Assembly (NCBI RefSeq): GCF_018885305.1
Contig: NZ_CP076544.1
Coordinates: forward strand, 496,001 to 560,000
DNA length: 64,000 bases
Source of the DNA: Curtobacterium sp. L6-1
GTDB lineage: Bacteria > Actinomycetota > Actinomycetes > Actinomycetales > Microbacteriaceae
Direction of reading: 5' to 3'
Below are positions 16,520-24,107 of this stretch, one piece after another (the stretch's first letter is position 1; the number at the start of each line of letters is the position of its first letter). The position numbers and the translations under genes are program-made. The notes beneath the pieces were generated by a model that was not told where the DNA came from, did not search any database, and saw only the letters and a list, made by a program, of their open reading frames with translations.

Positions 16520-17892
16520 CGGACCAGCCCCTCGGCGCGTGCGACGCTCGGGACGGCGGGGCCGGGGAGGACGCTGAGGACGAAGTCCTCCTCGACGTGC
16601 CGGACCAGGACCGGTCGCGGCCACCGTGCGGTGAGGTGCGCGTCGACGGTGTCGCCGTCGGTCACGGCGTCGTCGTCGGGGTGTCGCCAGTGGCAGGCGA
16701 CGAGCACGCCGTCGTCGTCGAGGGTGGCGAGCACGTGGTCGATCGTCGCGTCGAGGTCGGCGGGGGACAGGTAGTAGCCGACCTCGGACATGACGACGAG
16801 GTCCCAGCGGCCGTCCGGCCACTCGGCGGGCAGGGCGGCCTGCACGAAGCGGGCCCGGGGTGCGCGCCGTCGGGCACGTTCCAGCGGGGCCGCCGCGATG
16901 TCGGTGCCGAGGACGTCGTCGGCACGCTCGGTGAGGGCGTCGGTGAGGACGCCGGTCGCGCAGCCGAGCTCCAGCGCCGACCGCCAGCGCTGCCGGGGGA
17001 GCGCCGCGAGCGTCACGGCCCGCTTGCGCTGTTCGTACCAGGAGCCGTCGAAGTCCCACCCCTCGGGCTTCCGGTCGTAGTGCGCGTCGAAGGACTCCCG
17101 CGACCGGGAGGACGGCGGGGTGGCGGGCCCGGGCGGGGGCACGGTGACGAACCACTCCTCGGTGCGGAGGTGGTGTCGGGCGTGCCGGTCGTCGACGACG
17201 GCTTCGTCCCCCGGCGCCGGCGACAGCGGCCGGACCTGCGAGGCGTGGGCGTCGAGCGCGCGCCGCTTCCGGTCGAGCACGGCGCCGGTGAGCAGGAGCG
17301 GGCGGAGTCCGGCGACCGGCAGGACGGGCGCGGTCGGGTCGTCCCAGTGCCAGGCCCAGACCGGGTACGCGAGCAGGACGACGTCGGGGTTGCCGGACGC
17401 GACGGCCGCCGCGACCTCGCCGGCGACCCGGTGGTCCCGGTGTCCGTCGCCCCGCCACGGAGCGACGAGCATCGTCCGCCCGTCGGTGCCCGCCAGCCGG
17501 GCGTCGAGCGCGTCCCGGAGCGTGTCGGGCTGCTCGCGGAGCCCGACGTCCGGCACGTCGAGCACCGTCCAGGTCACGGCGGGGTGCAGGGTGCCGAGGG
17601 CGGCGCGGAACTCGGCGGCCCGTCGGTCGGCGAGCTCCGCGGGCGTGGCCGTGGGGGAGTCCGGGTGCGAGCCCTCGCCGCGGGTGACGAGGACGACGTG
17701 GACCGGCAGGCCCGCTTCGGCCGCGGTCGCGATGAGCCCGCCGGCCCCGAGCGTCTCGTCGTCGGGGTGCGGTGCGACGACCAGCACTGCGGCGACGCCG
17801 TCGAGGTCGAGCGGCGCCGCGGTCGCGGACGGCAGCACGGCGGTCCAGGCGTCCGGGTCGGTGCCCGGTTCCCGGTGGTCGAAGCTCACCAC
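16516..17892 (-). CDS. Bifunctional PIG-L deacetylase / NodS-like SAM methyltransferase
   Basis: A 458-aa fusion. Residues about 35-215 are a PIG-L (LmbE/MshB) Zn-dependent N-deacetylase with PHPDDE at 41-46 and HRDH at 151-154. Residues about 265-458 are a class I methyltransferase of the NodS type: ESFDAHYDRKPEGWDFDGSW, then ALELGCATGVLTDAL (SAM site, about 307-320). In rhizobia NodB deacetylates and NodS N-methylates an aminosugar; the fusion suggests deacetylation followed by methylation of one substrate. It overlaps both neighbours (7 and 4 nt). Confidence 0.85.
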   Translation of the reverse strand: MVSFDHREPGTDPDAWTAVLPSATAAPLDLDGVAAVLVVAPHPDDETLGAGGLIATAAEAGLPVHVVLVTRGEGSHPDSPTATPAELADRRAAEFRAALGTLHPAVTWTVLDVPDVGLREQPDTLRDALDARLAGTDGRTMLVAPWRGDGHRDHRVAGEVAAAVASGNPDVVLLAYPVWAWHWDDPTAPVLPVAGLRPLLLTGAVLDRKRRALDAHASQVRPLSPAPGDEAVVDDRHARHHLRTEEWFVTVPPPGPATPPSSRSRESFDAHYDRKPEGWDFDGSWYEQRKRAVTLAALPRQRWRSALELGCATGVLTDALTERADDVLGTDIAAAPLERARRRAPRARFVQAALPAEWPDGRWDLVVMSEVGYYLSPADLDATIDHVLATLDDDGVLVACHWRHPDDDAVTDGDTVDAHLTARWPRPVLVRHVEEDFVLSVLPGPAVPSVARAEGLVR

Positions 17893-19028
17893 GCGACGCC
17901 GCCACGCTCGAGGACGATCCGCCCGATGCGGCCGAGGTCGCGGTCGCCGTGGTCCTGCAGCATGTACAGCTCGAGGTCGGCCACCCGGGCCGCGATCGCG
18001 GGGTCGCTCGTCAGCGGGCCGGGGCCGACCGTGCGGACGACCCGCGTCAGCACGGCGTCGACGGCACGGCGGACACGCGACCGGACGACCTGGGCGAGGA
18101 GCTGCCAGTCGGGTTCGGCACCACCGGCCGCGGTGTGGTCGTGGTCGGCGTCGGGGTGGTCGGCGTCAGGGTGCTCGGCGCTCGCGTCGATCAGGCGTGC
18201 GGCGGTGGCGAGGGCGTCCTCGGCGTCGGCCAGGTCGGCGACCACGGCACCGAGGGCGACGCGGAGCAGTTCGGCGTCCGGGCGCGCGGCCGCGTGGTGG
18301 CGCAGGACCCGGGCCAGACCGACCGCCCCGCCCCACCAGCACGCGGCGACGCCGATGCCGCCCCACGCGAAGCCCGGTCGGTGCAGGTACCACCCCGGGT
18401 CGCCCACGGTCGTCGCGGGGACGGCGGTGAAGTCCACCGGCCCGCTCGGCACGTCCGGCAGACCGCGCGCGACCCACGCCTCGTCGTGCGGCACGACCCC
18501 GTCCTGGCGGAGGTCGACGGCGACGAGCTGCCGTTCCCCGTCGACGGTGGCGGTCACGAGCGCGTGCGACAGCGTCGACGCGAGCGAGCACCACGGCTTG
18601 GTCCCGTCGAGCACGACCGCCCCGGCCGTGCCCGGGTCCGGTCGGGCGTCGAGACGGAGGCCCGGGGCCTCGGCCGCGTAGACACCCCACGTCGCGTCGG
18701 CGGGTACCGCCACCCCGGCCTGCGCCAGGATCGTCAGCGCGTCGAGGTGCGGCTCGACGGTGCGGGCGGTGGCGACGTCGGCCGCGGCGACCGCGGCGAG
18801 GGTCGCGAAGCACCGGCCGGCGGTGCCGGCGGTGAGGGGCGGGGTGTCGGCGGCGAGGGCGCGCGCGACGGCGAGCCGGTCCGCCGGAGTGGGGGCGGGC
18901 CTCCCGGCGGTCCCGGTCGACGTGGCCGCCGGTGCGGTGTCGGGACCGGTGCACGCGGTGACGAGGGCGGTGATCGCGTCCGTGTCGACCGCGGTCGCGC
19001 CGTCGGGCCAAGCAGGGGAAGCCAGCAT
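17886..19028 (-). CDS. Acyl-CoA dehydrogenase-like protein
   Basis: A 380-aa protein with the length and helix-sheet-helix layout of acyl-CoA dehydrogenases. The middle part matches the FAD-binding beta-domain (GAVVLDGTKPWCSLASTLSHALVTATVDG). The C-terminal helical domain is present, but I cannot place the catalytic glutamate and the N-terminal domain is short and divergent. It contains an Asp/His-rich insert near DADHPDADHDH. It is the first gene of the cassette, overlapping the deacetylase gene by 7 nt. The real reaction may be oxidation other than of an acyl-CoA. Confidence 0.65.
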   Translation of the reverse strand: MLASPAWPDGATAVDTDAITALVTACTGPDTAPAATSTGTAGRPAPTPADRLAVARALAADTPPLTAGTAGRCFATLAAVAAADVATARTVEPHLDALTILAQAGVAVPADATWGVYAAEAPGLRLDARPDPGTAGAVVLDGTKPWCSLASTLSHALVTATVDGERQLVAVDLRQDGVVPHDEAWVARGLPDVPSGPVDFTAVPATTVGDPGWYLHRPGFAWGGIGVAACWWGGAVGLARVLRHHAAARPDAELLRVALGAVVADLADAEDALATAARLIDASAEHPDADHPDADHDHTAAGGAEPDWQLLAQVVRSRVRRAVDAVLTRVVRTVGPGPLTSDPAIAARVADLELYMLQDHGDRDLGRIGRIVLERGGVAW

Positions 19029-19035
19029 GACCGCA

Positions 19036-19041
19036 ACGCTA
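19036..19041 (-). promoter_or_regulatory. -10 hexamer TAGCGT of the cassette, leaderless
   Basis: Read on the minus strand, TAGCGT ends 7 nt before the ATG at 19028 with no Shine-Dalgarno. It would start a leaderless mRNA for the three-gene cassette. Confidence 0.45.
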
Positions 19042-19133
19042 GTGAGACGGCATCGGGAGAACCCCCGCTGATCCACAGGGCGAACAGGGGAGGGCCACAG
19101 TCGGCTCATAGGGAACTCTCGATACTCGATGAC

Positions 19134-19874
19134 GTGACCATCTCCCAGCCCTCCGCAGCCCCGCGCCTCACGCGTGCCGACGGTTCGCCGTTGCGCATCC
19201 TCGTCGTCGACGACGAGGCCAGCCTCACCGACCTGCTCACCATGGCGCTGCGGTACGAGGGCTGGGACGTCCGCAGTGCGAACGGCGGGCAGGACGCGCT
19301 GACGACGGCGCGGGAGTTCCGGCCCGACGCGATGGTGCTCGACGTCATGATGCCGGACCTCGACGGGCTGCAGGTGCTCAGCCGCCTCCGGCAGAACAAC
19401 GACGAGACGCCGGTGCTGTTCCTCACCGCCAAGGACTCCGTCGAGGACCGCGTCACCGGACTCACCGCGGGCGGCGACGACTACGTCACGAAGCCGTTCT
19501 CGCTCGAGGAGGTCGTGGCACGCCTGCGCGGTCTCGTCCGACGCTCGCAGATCTCCGTGTCCGAGGCCGGCGACTCGCGGATCGTCGTCGGCGACCTGGT
19601 GCTCGACGAGGAGTCGTACGAGGTCAGCCGCGCCGGACGGCCGATCGAGCTCACCGCCACCGAGTTCGAACTGCTCCGCTTCCTCATGCGCAACCCGCGT
19701 CGCGTGCTCTCCAAGGCGCAGATCCTCGACCGCGTGTGGTCGTACGACTTCGGGGGCAAGTCCTCGGTCGTCGAGATCTACATCTCCTACCTCCGCAAGA
19801 AGATCGACGTCGGCGAGCAGCCGATGATCCACACCGTGCGCGGCGTGGGCTACGTCATCAAGCCGACCGCCTGA
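19134..19874 (+). CDS. OmpR/PhoB-type response regulator
   Basis: A 246-aa two-domain regulator. The receiver domain (about 22-135) shows the acidic pair in ILVVDDEAS, the phospho-acceptor in AMVLDVMMPDLDG and the conserved lysine in DDYVTKPF. The C-terminal winged helix (about 155-245) contains LTATEFELLRFLMRNPRRVLS and the IYISYLRKKID recognition-helix region. It is followed 9 nt later by its histidine kinase. The GTG start has GATACT 7 nt upstream, suggesting a leaderless transcript divergent from the cassette. Confidence 0.94.
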   Translation: MTISQPSAAPRLTRADGSPLRILVVDDEASLTDLLTMALRYEGWDVRSANGGQDALTTAREFRPDAMVLDVMMPDLDGLQVLSRLRQNNDETPVLFLTAKDSVEDRVTGLTAGGDDYVTKPFSLEEVVARLRGLVRRSQISVSEAGDSRIVVGDLVLDEESYEVSRAGRPIELTATEFELLRFLMRNPRRVLSKAQILDRVWSYDFGGKSSVVEIYISYLRKKIDVGEQPMIHTVRGVGYVIKPTA

Positions 19875-19883
19875 GCCGGTCCC

Positions 19884-21458
19884 GTGACCCTCCGCCGTCG
19901 GCTCGTCCTGAGCATCGTCGCCCTGGTCGTCGCCGTCAGCACGGTGATCGGTGGCGGCAGCATCCTCGCGCTCTTCTCCATCCAGCGATCGGCGATCGAC
20001 GAGCAGCTGCAGTACGCCACGAGCCGTGCGCAACGGTCCGTCGAGCGGCAGGGGCCGAACGGGCCGGGGCTCGAGATCGGCCGTCCCTCCGGGCAGGCGG
20101 CCGGCACGCTCACCGTGTACTTCCTCGACGGCAGCGTGGTGCTCGGCAGCGTGCTCGACAACGCCGGCGACGTCGACCAGCTGGCCGCGTCCGCCGTCCA
20201 GCCGCTCGGGACGGTGCGGGTCGACGGGCGGCCGCACAGCATCGACCTCGGCGGCGACCTCGGCCGGTACCGGGTCACAGCGGCGCCCGTCGGACCCGCC
20301 GTCCTCGTGGTCGGGCTCCCGCTCGCGCCCGTGTACGAGAGCGTGTGGAAGCTGTTCGGGGTGGTGCTCGTGGTCACCGGGCTCGCGCTCCTCGCCGCCT
20401 CCGCAGCCGCCACGGCCGCCGTCCGCCGGGCACTCCGGCCCCTCGACCGTGTCGCCGAGACCGCGTCCACGGTCGCCGGCATGCCGCTCGACCGGAGCGC
20501 CGCACTCGAAGGCGTCCGGGTGCCCGACGCCGACCCGCGGACCGAGGTCGGCCGGGTCGGGACCGCCTTCAACCGGATGCTCGACCACATCGCAGGTGCG
20601 ATGCAGGCGCGGGAGCGGTCGGAGCAGAAGGTCCGGCAGTTCGTCGCCGACGCCTCGCACGAACTCCGCACACCGCTCGCATCCGTCCGCGGGTACGCCG
20701 AGCTGACCCGTCGGATGGGCGGCGACCTCCCACCGGACGTCGTCTACGCGATGAGCCGCATCGAGTCGGAGTCGGTGCGCATGACCTCGATGGTCGAGGA
20801 CCTGCTCCTCCTCGCCCGCCTCGACGAGGGACGGGAGATCCAGTTCGCCGAGGTCGACCTGACCGGACTCGTGCTCGACGCCGTCAACGACGCACACGCG
20901 GCATCGCCCGAGCACCCGATCGCGGTCGACCTGCCCGAGGAGCCCGTCGAGGTCCTCGGCGACGCGGCACGCCTGCACCAGGTGATCGTCAACCTCGTCA
21001 CGAACGCCCGCACGCACACCCCGGACGGCACGCGCATCACGGTCGGCATCGCGCCGTTGCCCGCGGCGGGCGGCGGCGGGGTCGACCTGACGGTCCGCGA
21101 CGACGGGCAGGGGATCGACCCGGCGTTCCTGCCGAAGCTGTTCGAGCGGTTCGCTCGGGCGGACAGCTCGCGGTCCCGGACGGCCGGGTCGACGGGGCTC
21201 GGGCTGGCGATCGTCGACGCGGTCGTGCAGGCGCACGGCGGGCGGGTGTCGGTGACGAGCGAGCCGGGGGACACGGTCTTCACGGTGCGCCTGCCGGACC
21301 GGGCGGCGGTGACTGCGGGGGCGGACGCGGACGCGGGCACTGGTGCCGGCGCGGGCACGGGTGCAGGCGGGACGGGCGGTCCGTCCGACGGCGAGGGCGG
21401 CGGAGCCGGTGGTCCGGCGACGGTCGATGCGTGGGCCGGGGTACCGGAGCGACGGTGA
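19884..21458 (+). CDS. Sensor histidine kinase (HAMP-HisKA-HATPase)
   Basis: A 524-aa membrane kinase. It has an N-terminal transmembrane segment, an extracytoplasmic domain of about 120 residues, a second transmembrane segment, a HAMP linker, and the H-box FVADASHELRTPLASVRGY. The ATPase has N-box VIVNLVTNARTHTP, DDGQGIDP and GLGLAIVDAVVQAHGG. It partners with the response regulator just upstream. The C-terminus ends in a Gly/Ala/Thr/Asp low-complexity tail of about 60 residues absent from typical members, followed by tandem repeats in the DNA. The signal is unknown. Confidence 0.93.
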   Translation: MTLRRRLVLSIVALVVAVSTVIGGGSILALFSIQRSAIDEQLQYATSRAQRSVERQGPNGPGLEIGRPSGQAAGTLTVYFLDGSVVLGSVLDNAGDVDQLAASAVQPLGTVRVDGRPHSIDLGGDLGRYRVTAAPVGPAVLVVGLPLAPVYESVWKLFGVVLVVTGLALLAASAAATAAVRRALRPLDRVAETASTVAGMPLDRSAALEGVRVPDADPRTEVGRVGTAFNRMLDHIAGAMQARERSEQKVRQFVADASHELRTPLASVRGYAELTRRMGGDLPPDVVYAMSRIESESVRMTSMVEDLLLLARLDEGREIQFAEVDLTGLVLDAVNDAHAASPEHPIAVDLPEEPVEVLGDAARLHQVIVNLVTNARTHTPDGTRITVGIAPLPAAGGGGVDLTVRDDGQGIDPAFLPKLFERFARADSSRSRTAGSTGLGLAIVDAVVQAHGGRVSVTSEPGDTVFTVRLPDRAAVTAGADADAGTGAGAGTGAGGTGGPSDGEGGGAGGPATVDAWAGVPERR

Positions 21459-21552
21459 CGGGACTGGCGGGCCTGACGGGCCTGACGGGCGTGACGGGAC
21501 TGGCGGGCCTGACGGGACTGGCGGGCCTGACGGGACTGGCGGGCAGGGGGCG
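21454..21552. repeat. GC-rich tandem repeat after the sensor kinase gene
   Basis: Imperfect array of an 18-bp unit GACGGGACTGGCGGGCCT and its 9-bp half GACGGGCCT, roughly five units, starting at the kinase stop codon. It extends toward the rplJ leader. Noncoding as far as I can see; it may be a slipped-strand expansion that also created the kinase's low-complexity tail. Confidence 0.75.
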
Positions 21553-21644
21553 TGCCTGGCGGGCGTGAGGGGCGTGAGGGGCGTGACGGGCGGGGCGCGT
21601 GCCTCCCGGCCGGTCATGGGTTCCGGAACGCCGCGTCGCTGTGG

Positions 21645-21650
21645 TACCGT
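21645..21650 (+). promoter_or_regulatory. Candidate -10 (TACCGT) of rplJ-rplL
   Basis: TACCGT precedes a leader of about 190 nt before rplJ. No clear -35 seen. Confidence 0.4.
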
Positions 21651-21656
21651 TCTTCT

Positions 21657-21846
21657 CAGCCAAAGACCGCTGGTCGTCGCTGCCGTGCTCACGCTCGGAC
21701 AGTGACCGAAGGTCCTCGTCACGAGGCAGCCCGCGCAGGTGTTCAGAACCACTCCCACACTCGATGCGGGAGCAGCTCCGAGCCTCTGCGCCGGAGCTTT
21801 CTTCATGTGTGGACCAGGGGCTGCCAGCACAACCCCAAGGAGAACC
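21657..21846 (+). promoter_or_regulatory. rplJ (L10) leader with attenuator-like hairpin
   Basis: The long 5' region before L10 contains a hairpin at 21774-21798 (AGCTCCG / CGGAGCT) followed by TTCTTC, the shape of an intrinsic terminator, then about 45 nt and AAGGAG before the ATG. L10(L12)4 autoregulates its own operon through leader RNA in many bacteria; this leader is the likely target. Fold and binding site are inferred. Confidence 0.55.
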
Positions 21847-22362
21847 ATGGCGAACAAGGAAGCTGCGGTCGCCGAGCTCACGGAGTCCTTCCGTAGCTCG
21901 AACGCCGTTCTGCTCACCGAGTACCGCGGTCTCACGGTCGCGCAGCTCAAGGAGCTCCGCAACTCGATCCGTGAGCACGCCACGTACGCCGTGGTGAAGA
22001 ACACGCTGACCAAGATCGCGGCCAACGAGGCAGGCATCACGTCGTTCGACGACGAGCTCGCCGGTCCGTCCGCTCTCGCCTTCGTCCACGGTGACACCGT
22101 CGCCGTCGCGAAGTCGCTGCGTGCATTCGCCAAGGCGAACCCCGAGCTCGTGGTGAAGGGTGGTTACTTCGACGGTAACCCGCTCTCCGCGACCGAGGTG
22201 GACAAGCTCGCCGACCTCGAGTCCCGTGATGTGCTGCTCGGCAAGCTCGCCGGCGCCTTCAAGGCCTCGCTGTTCGGTGCTGCGTACCTGTTCAACGCAC
22301 CCCTCTCGCAGGCCGTCCGCACGGTGGACGCCCTCCGCGAGAAGCAGGAGTCCGCGGCCTGA
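21847..22362 (+). CDS. rplJ: 50S ribosomal protein L10
   Basis: A 171-aa L10 forming the base of the L7/L12 stalk. Family features: [29 protein letters not shown] at the N-terminus, the [19 protein letters not shown] segment and [11 protein letters not shown]. The C-terminal helix that carries L12 dimers is present. The ATG at 21847 is preceded by AAGGAGAACC; upstream in-frame starts belong to the leader. It is co-transcribed with rplL, 54 nt downstream. Confidence 0.98.
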   Translation: MANKEAAVAELTESFRSSNAVLLTEYRGLTVAQLKELRNSIREHATYAVVKNTLTKIAANEAGITSFDDELAGPSALAFVHGDTVAVAKSLRAFAKANPELVVKGGYFDGNPLSATEVDKLADLESRDVLLGKLAGAFKASLFGAAYLFNAPLSQAVRTVDALREKQESAA

Positions 22363-22416
22363 CCAGGCACGCGTTCCACACCCACACCACGCATCAGTAA
22401 GTAGTAGGAGAAAATC

Positions 22417-22800
22417 ATGGCGAAGCTTTCGCAGGACGAGCTCATCGAGGCCTTCAAGGAGCTCACGCTCATCGAGCTCTCGGACTTCGTGAAGAAGTTC
22501 GAAGAGGTCTTCGAGGTCACCGCTGCTGCCCCCGTCGCGGTCGCCGCGGCCGGTGGCGCTGCTGCCCCCGCCGAGGAGGTCGAGGAGAAGACCGAGTTCG
22601 ACGTCGTGCTCAAGTCGGCCGGTGACAAGAAGATCCAGGTCATCAAGGAGGTCCGTGGCCTCACGTCGCTCGGCCTGGGCGAGGCCAAGGCCCTCGTCGA
22701 GACCGCCGACGCGAAGATCCTCGAGGGCGCCAACAAGGACGCCGCCGAGAAGGCCAAGGCTGCCCTCGAGGCCGCTGGCGCCACCGTCGAGCTCGTCTGA
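22417..22800 (+). CDS. rplL: 50S ribosomal protein L7/L12
   Basis: A 127-aa L12. The N-terminal dimerisation helices ([21 protein letters not shown]) are joined by an Ala-rich hinge to the C-terminal factor-binding domain, seen in [20 protein letters not shown] and [17 protein letters not shown]. It recruits translation GTPases. The ATG follows a purine-rich TAGTAGGAGAAAATC. A strong hairpin terminator lies 17 nt downstream. Confidence 0.98.
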   Translation: MAKLSQDELIEAFKELTLIELSDFVKKFEEVFEVTAAAPVAVAAAGGAAAPAEEVEEKTEFDVVLKSAGDKKIQVIKEVRGLTSLGLGEAKALVETADAKILEGANKDAAEKAKAALEAAGATVELV

Positions 22801-22817
22801 GTCCGACCTTCTGGTCA

Positions 22818-22851
22818 CGAAGGCCGCTGCCCCTCGGGGTGGCGGCCTTCG
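22818..22851 (+). terminator. Terminator of rplJ-rplL
   Basis: Arms 22818-22827 and 22842-22851 (10 bp) with a further inner CCCC/GGGG pairing. It stands immediately after rplL. Confidence 0.78.
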
Positions 22852-22915
22852 TCGTGCGCGGGGCGCCACGCGTGCGCGGGCCGCGACGCGCGTGCCGCGT
22901 GCGCGCCGCGAGTTT

Positions 22916-22969
22916 CGCGCTGAGCGACACGTCGCGCGCGCTGCGGGCCGAACAGTGTCGCTCAGTGCG
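22916..22969. repeat. Inverted repeat with 15-nt arms
   Basis: Arms 22916-22930 and 22955-22969 (CGCGCTGAGCGACAC and GTGTCGCTCAGTGCG) pair with one G-T wobble around a 24-nt loop. It is separate from the rplL terminator and lies 20 nt beyond the stop of the convergent AbiEi-like gene, so it could be that gene's terminator or a dispersed palindromic element. Confidence 0.6.
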
Positions 22970-22988
22970 GATTCGGCACCGGCCGCCC

Positions 22989-23843
22989 TCAGAACCGGAT
23001 GCCGTGCGCTCGGAACAGTGCGCGGAACCGGTCCAGGTCGATCAGGTGCCACCACGTCACACGGACGACTGCCCGGACGTCTGGTCGGGACCGGAGCCGG
23101 TGCTCCCGCAGCTTCTCCCGCCAGAGGACGTCCGTCTGGTCCGCGCCGCCGGTCATCGCCGGGTCGACGTACTTCTGCCTGCCGTCGAACTCGACGACCA
23201 CACCGAGTTCCGGGATCCAGAAGTCCAGGCGACAGGTGCTGCCGTCGGCCAGGACGAACTCGTGCTGCGGCACCACTTCCGCTGCCCCGAGTTCGACCAG
23301 GCGGATCGCCGCGAAGGACTCTCCGACCGACTCGTGGAGGCGGTCGAGCGCGCTGATGACGAGACGTCCTCGTGCTGACCCTCGTGCTGGCGAGCTCGGG
23401 AGGGCTGCCGCGACGTCCTCGAGGCGGAGTGATCCGTTACGGACGCTGATGTCGACCGCGACTGCGGCGACGTGTACGGGAGTGGTCGCGATCAGCGCCA
23501 ATGCGGTGGGCAGCGGGGCGGTCACCGGCACCCCGTCGAGCCGGATCGCATCCAGCGCGGGCAGCGGTCCGGCGTGCCGCACCAAGCCCGACCGGTGCGC
23601 TGTCGCGGTCCGTGCCTCGTCGGTCACGTGCACGCGGACGGGCAGTGGACCGACCACGGGCCAACCGTGTGACACCGCCGCGGTGATGTGCGAGAACGCC
23701 GTGTCGATCGCGAGCGAGGGTGCCACCGCTCGAGCTCGTGCGAGGTGCCGCCCGGCGTCGTCGAGTCCTTCCCACTCGTCCTTGGCCATGAACACACCAC
23801 GGTGCACGGGGACGAGTGCGCCGGCGAGGTGAGCACGTTGCAC
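22989..23843 (-). CDS. AbiEi-like winged-helix protein with C-terminal DUF559-like nuclease domain; start uncertain
   Basis: 284 aa from the only GTG available. The N-terminal part (SVQRAHLAGALVPVHRGVF) matches the end of an AbiEi-type antitoxin winged helix. The C-terminus resembles the Vsr/DUF559 endonuclease-like fold: CRLDFWIPELGVVVEFDGRQKY with D and E positions, and ending WWHLIDLDRFRALF. The frame stays open upstream and encodes HYRKRPHLLRTDVADKSVAR, which looks like the missing first half of the winged helix, but I find no in-frame ATG or GTG there; CTG at 23912 is the only near-start I noted. It may use a rare start or be decayed. No AbiEii toxin is adjacent. Confidence 0.6.
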   Translation of the reverse strand: MQRAHLAGALVPVHRGVFMAKDEWEGLDDAGRHLARARAVAPSLAIDTAFSHITAAVSHGWPVVGPLPVRVHVTDEARTATAHRSGLVRHAGPLPALDAIRLDGVPVTAPLPTALALIATTPVHVAAVAVDISVRNGSLRLEDVAAALPSSPARGSARGRLVISALDRLHESVGESFAAIRLVELGAAEVVPQHEFVLADGSTCRLDFWIPELGVVVEFDGRQKYVDPAMTGGADQTDVLWREKLREHRLRSRPDVRAVVRVTWWHLIDLDRFRALFRAHGIRF

Positions 23844-24107
23844 TGATCGAGCGACGCTCTTGTCGGCGACGTCGGTTCGGAGGAGGTGTGGGCGCTTCCG
23901 GTAGTGGACCAGGTCCGATCGTGGCCCGCGGATCCGGGTCTCCGCCCCCGGACGCTCGTGCTGTGGACGGCCGACACGCGGTGAGGCGGTGTGGAGGAAC
24001 GGTGACGTTCGGGCTCCGCGACGTCGCTCGCGGTGCGAGGCGCGAGTGCCGTCGCTGAGCGCAAGGGTCGCAGCGTCGGGTCTCGTACGGCCGCGCGCGG
24101 CGCCGCG

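Noticed and set aside
17886..22133. A 1415-codon minus-strand frame joining the ACAD-like gene to sequence antisense to the two-component system
   Set aside because: Only the last 380 codons show family features and the start at 19028 has a proper -10; the rest is antisense shadow.
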